From CAZOLI01 sp964580675 (GTDB lineage: Bacteria; Planctomycetota; MHYJ01; CAYXQY01): a DNA stretch of 12,619 nt. The DNA lies in NCBI GenBank assembly GCA_964580675.1, contig CAZOLI010000055.1:1-12619 (forward strand). Reading direction: 5' to 3'. Below the pieces are notes generated by a model. It did not search any database. It was not told the DNA's origin and worked only from the letters and a program-made list of their open reading frames with translations. A program made the translations under genes and the position numbers. Of this stretch, positions 7,089 to 12,619 are shown piece after piece; the first letter of the stretch is position 1, and the number at the start of each line of letters is the position of its first letter.

Positions 7089-7269
7089 GTTTGGTCAGGA
7101 CAAAAAGAAGTTGTTCTCGTTTACATGCGTCCGGGGACACAGGTTCCGATATCAGGATCGTTGCCCTGTGCGCTCCCGTTTCATCCGATCGACGGGAGAA
7201 CCCGCCGTTTCCCCTCTCCTCTTTTCCATAGGTATCTGAGGTAACCAATAGATTTTCGTGTTCGTTGTA

Positions 7270-7304
7270 GTGCACGCAGGGCGACAGCGTCGCCCGGAGT
7301 GCAC
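7270..7304. repeat. Strong inverted repeat framed by GTGCAC palindromes
   Basis: A perfect seven-base stem GGGCGAC/GTCGCCC (7279-7285 and 7289-7295) with loop AGC is flanked on both sides by GTGCAC (7270-7275 and 7299-7304), which can also pair. There is no adjacent T run, so a classic intrinsic terminator is unlikely. An operator or RNA structure in the leader of the barrel/HMA transcript, or a gspK 3' end structure, is possible. Confidence 0.6.
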
Positions 7305-7343
7305 GTTGTACTCCCGATCAAATAACAAATTTAGAAACGAACA

Positions 7344-7370
7344 CGTGCACGCCACTTCGCTTCATGCACG
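7344..7370. repeat. Inverted repeat CGTGCA...TGCACG
   Basis: CGTGCA (7344-7349) and TGCACG (7365-7370) enclose 15 bases. Together with the copies at 7270 and 7299 this makes four TGCACG-type sites within about 100 bases. Confidence 0.5.
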
Positions 7371-7401
7371 ACAACAAACACGCTCGTTAGACGTCGTCCG
7401 G

Positions 7402-8250
7402 CTATTGATCCTGTTCATCTTTCTTCTGCTTCTTCTGAAACAGCCCGAACAGCCGCATGTCCACCGACCGGTTGAACCAGACCACCGACGGCGCCGTGTT
7501 CGGGCCTTCCTTNNNNNNNNNNNNNNNNNNNNNNNNNNNNNNNNNNNNNNNNNNNNNNNNNNNNNNNNNNNNNNNNNNNNNNNNNNNNNNNNNNNNNNNN
7601 NNNNNNNNNNNNGGCCAGATCGTCACAAACCCCAGAAGAGGCGGCCGATTTCGGCTACCGAACAGGTGTCTCGGCTCAAGTTCCTCTATTTGAAGAAGTT
7701 CCTGCGGCGAGACCGGGGACCGATCGATGGTGTTCTCTCCTTCGTTTTGCCCCTCGTCGTCACGGTCGATAAAATCCTTGATGCGAAAAAGAAGGGATTC
7801 ATCAAGTTTTAACAGGGAAAACAACCGGAGGAACATGTTGAACACCTCCGAGTTGTTTCGTAATTTTTTAGGATTATTCCGAACATTATTTTTGATGACG
7901 GCGAGCAAATTCAGGTTCAGCCGCCGGGCCTCGTCCTGGATCCGGAAGGAGAACCGGGTGTTGCCGAGCTCCTGGGTGTCAAACTCCGTTGCCCAGGTTT
8001 CGATTTTTGCGTCAAAGGCCTTCTTCCGCTTCTCATCAACACCCGCATCAATCATCAGGTACTTCCGCCCCAGCTGCCGGGCGGCGTCGAGGGCGGCCTG
8101 GTTTTCGAGGTCGCCTTTGTAGGCGCGGCTGGTTCGGACTTCGGTTTTGGTTTCAAAGGCCAGCTGGGACAGCACCGCGATCAGAATAAACAGCAGCACC
8201 ATCGTCAGCACCAGCACAACGCCACGTTCCGAACGGAATTTCCTGTTCAT
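7402..8250 (-). CDS. gspK: Type II secretion system minor pseudopilin GspK, interrupted by assembly gap
   Basis: GspK caps the tip of the periplasmic pseudopilus of the type II secretion system. The start is ATG 8250, giving MNRKFRSERG then VVLVLTMVLLFILIAVLSQL: a short basic leader cut by prepilin peptidase after Gly10 and a hydrophobic helix. The consensus Glu at position +5 is absent, as is normal for GspK. RRLNLNLLA corresponds to the conserved KINLN-type element, and FIDRDDE with the later SPVSPQELLQIEEL corresponds to the DWIDxDD and helix-hairpin region. The 100-N gap (7513-7612) removes a C-terminal portion. The tail VVWFNRSVDMRLFGLFQKK is in frame only if the gap length is right. No other secretion genes are visible in the window. 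Confidence 0.85.
   Translation of the reverse strand: MNRKFRSERGVVLVLTMVLLFILIAVLSQLAFETKTEVRTSRAYKGDLENQAALDAARQLGRKYLMIDAGVDEKRKKAFDAKIETWATEFDTQELGNTRFSFRIQDEARRLNLNLLAVIKNNVRNNPKKLRNNSEVFNMFLRLFSLLKLDESLLFRIKDFIDRDDEGQNEGENTIDRSPVSPQELLQIEELEPRHLFGSRNRPPLLGFVTIWXXXXXXXXXXXXXXXXXXXXXXXXXXXXXXXXXXKEGPNTAPSVVWFNRSVDMRLFGLFQKKQKKDEQDQ
7513..7612. other. Assembly gap (100 N)
   Basis: A run of exactly 100 N lies inside the C-terminal part of gspK. The round number suggests a placeholder of unknown true length. Confidence 0.98.
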
Positions 8251-8442
8251 GGATGAAAGAAAACAAAAAACAGCGAAAACCCGGTGCGCCAACAGGGGTT
8301 AAACGAGTGTGCGGGCACTTCGTTTGCCCGCCTCATGGGTCGTATTTTCTTGATTTATCCCCGTTCGCTCTTTACCATAACCTCCACGGAATTATATTTC
8401 GAATTCACACGCATTCTCAGGGGACGTTTTCCAAACACTGCC
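8251..8442. other. Divergent promoter region between gspK and the hydrolase gene
   Basis: This stretch separates divergent genes and should hold both promoters. The recognisable element is a perfect hairpin at 8311-8331. In-frame ATG codons upstream of 8443 exist, but the encoded sequence there is not signal-peptide-like. Confidence 0.5.
8311..8331. repeat. Perfect inverted repeat in divergent intergenic region
   Basis: GCGGGCA (8311-8317) and TGCCCGC (8325-8331) enclose a seven-base loop CTTCGTT. No T run follows, and its position between divergent genes argues for an operator or leader structure rather than a terminator. Confidence 0.5.
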
Positions 8443-9426
8443 ATGAACCGAAAACTCGTCGTTACGTCGATGCTGTTGGTCTTTTTTGCCTCGGTCTCGC
8501 TGTTTGCGGGGGATCCCAAACCCGGTCAGACCACGACGGTCACGACCAAACACAACGACAACCAGAAATACGCCTGTTACCTGCCGTCCAAGTACACCGA
8601 GAAGGAACCGTGGCCGATTCTGTACTGTTTTGACGCCGGCGCCCGTGGCGGAAAATTCGTCTCCCGTTTCCGGGAACTGGGCGAAAAGTACGGCTGGATC
8701 ATCGTGGGCTCCCTGAACTCGGAGAACGGGCCCTGGGAACGGATCCAGAAAGCCTGCGAAGCCATGTTCAAGGACACGGAGAAGCGGTTTAACCTGTCCG
8801 ATTATCTTCGGTACGCCACCGGTTTCTCCGGCGGTGCGGAGGCGGCCTTTAACCTGACCGATCAGCATCACGAAATCACCGGGGTCCTGCCCATCGCCAA
8901 CACCCGGTCGTCAAGTCGTGCTCGCGACATCGGAGCGGGGGCGCTTCGCAAAACCGTTCGGGTCTTCATTACAACCGGAAAGAACGGATTCAACTACGAG
9001 GGCATGAAGGATTGGGCCGAGGGAAAAAGAGAAAGCGGATACACGGTGAAAGGGCGCTGGTTCGACGGCGGACACGAAATGCCACCGGACTCCGTACTGA
9101 AGGAAGGCGTGAAATGGCTTATCGACAAAGGCCCCGGCTGGGCCGCCATGAAGGTGAAGGAACGGAAGGACGACAAAGGCGTGAAGATCAACCACGTGAT
9201 GCAGGGCGGACCCGCCTCCAAAGCCGGTCTAAGTGAGGGCGACGTCATCAGGAAGGTGAACGGTGAAAAAATAAAGAACAAAAAAGCCTACGTCCTCGCG
9301 ATGCAGGACACGGACGCGGAGGAGGAAATCACCATCTCCATCAAATCGTCCGGCGGGATCGGCGGTTCGGGAAACGACAAACTGCAGGAAAAAACCATCA
9401 AATTAATGAAACGGGTTCCGCAGTAA
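8443..9426 (+). CDS. Secreted alpha/beta-hydrolase-fold protein with C-terminal PDZ domain
   Basis: The 327-residue protein starts at ATG 8443, which gives a typical signal peptide (MNRKLVVTSMLLVFFASVSLFAG, cleavage near residue 23). The same frame is open upstream to 8284, but that extension would bury the signal. Residues about 30-240 look like an alpha/beta hydrolase of the esterase/phospholipase type: LPSKYTEKEPWPILYCFDAGA, the nucleophile elbow GFSGG with S129, and DGGHEMP with H211. The usual acid in the GxxD-type segment is not evident (TTGKNGFNY). Residues about 245-315 form a PDZ domain (INHVMQGGPASKAGLSEGDVIRKVNGEKI), which binds protein C-termini or regulates partners. The protein is probably periplasmic. 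Substrate is unknown. It is divergent from gspK and has no obvious operon partner. Confidence 0.82.
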   Translation: MNRKLVVTSMLLVFFASVSLFAGDPKPGQTTTVTTKHNDNQKYACYLPSKYTEKEPWPILYCFDAGARGGKFVSRFRELGEKYGWIIVGSLNSENGPWERIQKACEAMFKDTEKRFNLSDYLRYATGFSGGAEAAFNLTDQHHEITGVLPIANTRSSSRARDIGAGALRKTVRVFITTGKNGFNYEGMKDWAEGKRESGYTVKGRWFDGGHEMPPDSVLKEGVKWLIDKGPGWAAMKVKERKDDKGVKINHVMQGGPASKAGLSEGDVIRKVNGEKIKNKKAYVLAMQDTDAEEEITISIKSSGGIGGSGNDKLQEKTIKLMKRVPQ

Positions 9427-9525
9427 ACACGAACCCCTCCGAACCCCCGTCATTGAGAGGATACGGTCCACAGCCCCCACGACAGAACACGTTTATTCGA
9501 TCCATTTTCACTCGACAATGAGACG
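9427..9525. other. Short intergenic spacer before the aldehyde dehydrogenase gene
   Basis: No clear terminator for the hydrolase gene or promoter for the next gene is visible. Confidence 0.4.
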
Positions 9526-11094
9526 ATGACCGAACAACTCCAGCATTACGTTTGTGGCGAATGGATGACGGGCGAAGGCGAGTCGGAAACGTTGATGAAT
9601 CCGGCAACGGAAGAACCCATCGCGGAGGTGTGCCGTGACGGTCTTCCCTACGAAGACGCACTGGCCCACGCCCGGAACACCGGGAATCCAGATCTCCGAA
9701 ACCGAACCTTTGCCGAACGCGCGGAATTGCTCGACGACCTCTCCGGCGTCATCCACGAACACCGTGACGACCTGCTCGACCTGGCCACCCGAAACGGGGG
9801 CAACACCCGCGGGGACGCAAAATTTGACGTGGACGGAGCGATGTTCACGCTGTCCCACTACGCGGACCTCGGGCGGGAGCTCGGTGATCGAACATACCTC
9901 GACGACGGCGAACTGGAACAGCTCGGCCGGAGCCCGCGCTACGCCGGTGCACACATCAGGGTGCCCCTGACCGGTGCTGCGGTACAGATCAACGCCTATA
10001 ATTTTCCGGCCTGGGGATTCGGCGAAAAAACGGCCACGGCCCTTCTGGCGGGCATGCCCGTGGTCACCAAACCCGCCACCACCACGGCCCCCCTGGCCGC
10101 CGCCATTGCCGAGCGTGTGGTGGAGGCCGATGTGCTGCCGGACGGGGCCTTTACCTTCATCGCGGGAGGGCGCGGCCGGAACCTCGTCGACGCCCTCGAG
10201 GCCCAGGACGTGCTTTCCTTTACCGGTTCCGCACGAACCGGCGCGGCCGTTCGCGGACAGGACCACCTGCTGGAGGACGCCGTGCGGGTGAACGTGGAGG
10301 CGGACAGCCTGAACGCCGCGGTCGTGGCCCCGGACATCGAGTTCGGCACCGACACCTACGACCTGTTTCTCCTGGAAACGGTCCGGGAGATGACCCAGAA
10401 AGCCGGACAGAAATGCACGGCGACCCGGCGTGTTTTTGTTCCGGAGGAGATGGTCGACCGGGTGCTTGACGACCTCGCCGACGAACTCTCGACCATCACC
10501 GTGGGCAATCCCGCGGAGGAAGGTGTGGACATGGGCCCGCTGGTCTCCGAAGAACAGTACGAAAGCGCAAAAGACGGACTGGAGGCGCTCCGACAGCAGG
10601 CCGAGGTGGTCCACCGGGGCGAGTCCGGAATCAAAGGCGTGGACGGTGATCGGGGGTTTTTCCTGCAGCCGCATCTCCTGCACGCCCCGGATCCGGAGGA
10701 AGCGGAAGTGGTGCACAACCGGGAAGTATTCGGCCCGGTCTGCACGGTCATGCCGTACAGCGGCGATCCGAACGAAGCCGCCGAGCTTGTCCGGCAAGGA
10801 AAAGGCACACTTGTCTCGTCCGTCTACACCAACGACACCGATTTTGTCACCACGTCGGTGCGCGAGATGGCGCCGTACACGGGACGACTTCACCTGGCGG
10901 GTGACCAGATCAAGGAACAGTCCACCGGACCCGGCATGGTGACCCCGGCCCTCGTCCACGGCGGTCCCGGACGGGCGGGCGGCGGCGAAGAACTGGGCGG
11001 CCTCCGCGGCCTGGAACACTACATGCAGCGCACCGCTCTCCAGGGCTTCCGACCGCTGGTCGAATCACTACACGAAGAAGACACCGACAACTGA
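9526..11094 (+). CDS. PaaZ/BoxD-type NAD(P)-dependent aldehyde dehydrogenase
   Basis: The 522-residue protein matches the aldehyde dehydrogenase part of PaaZ and the stand-alone enzyme BoxD (3,4-dehydroadipyl-CoA semialdehyde dehydrogenase), which oxidise CoA-bound semialdehydes after aromatic ring opening. The oxyanion-hole Asn159 lies in INAYNFPAWG. The cofactor segment is LLAGMPVVTKPATTTA. The general base is E258 in NVEADSLNA, a variant typical of PaaZ relatives rather than the ELGGKN of most aldehyde dehydrogenases. The catalytic nucleophile is C297 in GQKCTATRR. NREVFGPVCTVMPY is the conserved C-terminal element. The protein ends at the length expected without the MaoC-like hydratase domain of full PaaZ. 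The ATG at 9526 has only a weak ribosome site. No other aromatic-degradation genes are visible nearby, so the pathway assignment is tentative. Confidence 0.9.
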   Translation: MTEQLQHYVCGEWMTGEGESETLMNPATEEPIAEVCRDGLPYEDALAHARNTGNPDLRNRTFAERAELLDDLSGVIHEHRDDLLDLATRNGGNTRGDAKFDVDGAMFTLSHYADLGRELGDRTYLDDGELEQLGRSPRYAGAHIRVPLTGAAVQINAYNFPAWGFGEKTATALLAGMPVVTKPATTTAPLAAAIAERVVEADVLPDGAFTFIAGGRGRNLVDALEAQDVLSFTGSARTGAAVRGQDHLLEDAVRVNVEADSLNAAVVAPDIEFGTDTYDLFLLETVREMTQKAGQKCTATRRVFVPEEMVDRVLDDLADELSTITVGNPAEEGVDMGPLVSEEQYESAKDGLEALRQQAEVVHRGESGIKGVDGDRGFFLQPHLLHAPDPEEAEVVHNREVFGPVCTVMPYSGDPNEAAELVRQGKGTLVSSVYTNDTDFVTTSVREMAPYTGRLHLAGDQIKEQSTGPGMVTPALVHGGPGRAGGGEELGGLRGLEHYMQRTALQGFRPLVESLHEEDTDN

Positions 11095-11127
11095 TGCCCC
11101 CCGGCCGTCAACATACCTGTTTCGACA

Positions 11128-11163
11128 CACCGTATCCCGTCCGATGGGAAAACGTTTACGGTG
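11128..11163. terminator. Inverted repeat between convergent genes, possible bidirectional terminator
   Basis: CACCGTA (11128-11134) and TACGGTG (11157-11163) form a perfect seven-base stem, with TCCC/GGGA pairing inside. It lies between the stop of the aldehyde dehydrogenase gene and that of the minus-strand propeller gene, and includes the latter's stop codon. A strong T run is absent, so termination is inferred from position. Confidence 0.4.
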
Positions 11164-12550
11164 CCTGCTGAAACACGGCGGCCGCCGTGGTGGTCACGGT
11201 GGCCGAGGAAGTGTTGACAACACCGGACGTCGAGGTTCGATTATTCGAAACGCTGTTGACGGCCGGTGACACGGCGGCCGACGTCTGGGACGTGTCCGTA
11301 CCGAGTGGGTCCATCTTACCGCCGTTCAGCGGCTGGGCGACCCACGCGTCAAATCCCCCTTTGCCGTACGAACCGGTCTGACCGACGACAATGAATTCGT
11401 CGTTGCTTAACTGTCGCACGGCCACGCCGAGCTCATCATCACTACCACCATACGCTCGCTGCCAGTCCATCGCCCCGCTCCCGCCGGCCGTCAGTTTCAA
11501 TAACCAGAGTTCCTCCCCGCCGCCGGCAGTTTCCGAGTTATCACTCTGCGATGTGGTAAATCCCGATGCGATGTAGCCACCGTCCGATGTCCGCCGGACG
11601 GAGAAGAGACCTTCCCGGTCCCCGGCGCCGTACGCCCGTTCCCAGTTTATGTTCAAACTGCTGTCCAGGTGCAGAATCCAGCCGTTCGGGTTTGACGAAC
11701 TGAACGCTACCTCCCCGCAGACCACGAAGCCGGACGGAGACGACGTTTCGGCGATGGAAAGTCCCCGATCATCATGTGCGGTGCCAAAAATTTTGTTCTC
11801 GTTAATGGTGCCATCTCCCGCCAGCTTCAGCCCCCATAACTCGCCGCCGCCGGTGCCCGCGGAGTCGAGCCGACCGGTTGCAATAAATCCCCCGCCACCA
11901 ATGGGACGAATTTGGTTGACGCGTTCTTTTTCGTTTCCGGATCCGTCGCCATACCGATTCTGCCAGTCAATGGACCCGTCCGATTGCAACCGAAGGACCC
12001 ATCCGTCCTCCACGCCGGAGGCCCCGAGACCCGTGGTGATGCCGCCGACGATCAGGTCCCCGCCACCGGTTTCCTCGATGGCAAACCCGGATTCATTCTT
12101 CGGACTGCCATAGGTTTTTTCCCAGGTTACACTGCCGTTGTTGGTCAGCTTGACCACCCATACATCCGATTTCCCTTCCCCGAAGGACTCCGTAAAACCC
12201 GTAAACACGAAGTCGCCGCTGGATAACTGGTAAATGTCATGGGCGCGGTCGTTGCTGGATCCCCCGTAAGCCCGTTGCCAATCCACGTCGCCGTCGGACG
12301 TCAGTTTCATGACCCACGCGTCCGCCTGTCCGGCCCCGAACGACCGGGTGTAACCGGCCACGATGTATCCACCCCCGGAGGTCTGGTGCACGTCCAGAAA
12401 GGTGTCGCTGTTTGACCCGCCGTAGGACCGGGCGAAATAGTTCGCCGAACTGGAGGAACTGCCCGAAACAGCGACTCTTACGTCACACGCGAGAAGACCA
12501 ACGAGACAACAGGCAACGGCGAGGGCTCCCCACCTGAAGAGTGTGTTCAC
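11156..12550 (-). CDS. Lipoprotein with seven repeats, probable seven-bladed beta-propeller
   Basis: The 464-residue protein starts with GTG at 12550. The signal peptide runs to a lipobox LLAC with C22 followed by Asp, which in E. coli would favour inner-membrane retention. After a Ser-rich linker come seven repeats of about 50-60 residues (about 37-410), with a consensus like WQRAYGGSxxD, GGYIVAGxTxSFG and DAWVxKLxxDGxVxW. One repeat per blade would close a seven-bladed propeller, as in other delta-60- or PQQ-like repeat proteins. The last 45 residues are rich in Ser, Thr, Ala and Val and end in FQQAP; they look like an unstructured tail. No catalytic motif is visible, so binding or adhesion is the likely role. 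It is convergent with the aldehyde dehydrogenase gene. Confidence 0.8.
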   Translation of the reverse strand: MNTLFRWGALAVACCLVGLLACDVRVAVSGSSSSSANYFARSYGGSNSDTFLDVHQTSGGGYIVAGYTRSFGAGQADAWVMKLTSDGDVDWQRAYGGSSNDRAHDIYQLSSGDFVFTGFTESFGEGKSDVWVVKLTNNGSVTWEKTYGSPKNESGFAIEETGGGDLIVGGITTGLGASGVEDGWVLRLQSDGSIDWQNRYGDGSGNEKERVNQIRPIGGGGFIATGRLDSAGTGGGELWGLKLAGDGTINENKIFGTAHDDRGLSIAETSSPSGFVVCGEVAFSSSNPNGWILHLDSSLNINWERAYGAGDREGLFSVRRTSDGGYIASGFTTSQSDNSETAGGGEELWLLKLTAGGSGAMDWQRAYGGSDDELGVAVRQLSNDEFIVVGQTGSYGKGGFDAWVAQPLNGGKMDPLGTDTSQTSAAVSPAVNSVSNNRTSTSGVVNTSSATVTTTAAAVFQQAP

Positions 12551-12554
12551 GGCG

Positions 12555-12561
12555 CCCTCCC
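12555..12561 (-). promoter_or_regulatory. Shine-Dalgarno supporting the GTG start at 12550
   Basis: On the minus strand GGGAGGG lies four bases before the GTG. It is one of the few strong ribosome-binding sites in the window and decides this start. An AT-rich TATAGT-like element further upstream, near 12605-12611, could be a -10 box, but its -35 would be at or beyond the window edge. Confidence 0.65.
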
Positions 12562-12619
12562 GAAAAAGTGAATGGCAGTAAAACCACTAACCAACCGAAT
12601 AGCGTACTATAACATAGAA

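Larger units (their letters stand above)
7089..7401. other. Intergenic region upstream of the barrel/HMA unit and downstream of gspK
   Basis: I find no convincing gene in these 313 bases. They should carry the promoter of the minus-strand barrel/HMA unit, but no confident -35/-10 pair is visible. They contain the GTGCACG cluster and hairpins at 7270-7370. Confidence 0.6.

Noticed and set aside
6135..7244. 369-codon plus-strand frame opposite the barrel gene
   Set aside because: It is an antisense shadow; the minus strand carries a signal peptide, beta-strand pattern and terminal Phe.
7321..7392. Integron attC-like site (TAACAAAT ... CGTTAGAC)
   Set aside because: GTTAGAC fits the R' box, but the upstream 7-mer does not fit RYYYAAC, complementarity between the arms is poor, and no integrase or cassette array is seen.
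7258..7812. Plus-strand frame spanning the N gap
   Set aside because: It depends on the undetermined bases and lies opposite gspK; the translated parts show no motif.
8284..8442. N-terminal extension of the hydrolase from ATG 8284
   Set aside because: The extension would put 53 residues ahead of a textbook signal peptide and overlaps the intergenic hairpin; ATG 8443 is the better start.
9508..11019. 503-codon minus-strand frame opposite the aldehyde dehydrogenase
   Set aside because: It is His/Gly/Arg/Val-rich without recognisable motifs, while the plus strand encodes all aldehyde dehydrogenase signatures.
3603..11094. Genome-wide reassignment of TGA to Trp
   Set aside because: TGA ends clear full-length genes at 4553 and 11094, TGG is used for Trp throughout, and no other long frame contains internal TGA codons.

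Overview
This window looks like a scaffold from a GC-rich, Gram-negative bacterium. Diderm evidence is direct: an outer-membrane beta-barrel with signal peptide and terminal Phe, two lipoproteins, and a type II secretion pseudopilin (GspK). I cannot name the phylum. Shine-Dalgarno sequences are mostly weak, and TGA serves as an ordinary stop in several genes (for example at 4551-4553 and 11092-11094). If the central call below is right, the organism also inserts selenocysteine at some TGA codons. A 100-base run of N (7513-7612) marks an assembly gap inside gspK.

Layout. 1-2420 (-): 5' part of a large signalling protein with two class III nucleotide cyclase domains followed by a P-loop ATPase, the architecture of soluble adenylyl cyclase; it runs off the left edge. 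2706-5479 (+): a tight three-gene set with a beta-hydroxyacid dehydrogenase, an aldo/keto-reductase-fold protein whose catalytic tetrad is largely substituted, and a membrane-anchored protein with helical repeats; the last two overlap by 4 bases. 7088-5603 (-): a two-gene unit made of an outer-membrane beta-barrel and a small lipoprotein. 8250-7402 (-): gspK, interrupted by the gap. 8443-9426 (+): secreted alpha/beta-hydrolase fused to a PDZ domain. 9526-11094 (+): PaaZ/BoxD-type aldehyde dehydrogenase. 12550-11156 (-): lipoprotein with seven similar repeats, probably a seven-bladed beta-propeller.

The standout is at 5603-6136 (-). Conventional translation gives a 49-residue lipoprotein stub and, in the same frame after two TGA codons, a 117-residue protein without a signal peptide. 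Reading both TGAs as amino acids gives one 177-residue lipoprotein. In it, beta1, helix 1, the Gly-x-x turn and beta2 align without gaps to a heavy-metal-associated (HMA) domain, and the two TGAs fall exactly on the two Cys of the CxxC metal site. A hairpin with a bulged pyrimidine and a GG-starting loop sits 16-23 bases after the first TGA, as expected for a bacterial SECIS element. I therefore propose a surface-anchored UxxU selenoprotein of the HMA family, co-transcribed with an outer-membrane barrel. A cluster of GTGCACG repeats lies upstream of that unit and may be its operator.

The other genes do not form an obvious single pathway with it. The aldehyde dehydrogenase suggests ring-cleavage (phenylacetyl-CoA or benzoyl-CoA type) or related CoA-semialdehyde metabolism, and the cyclase suggests cyclic-nucleotide signalling.
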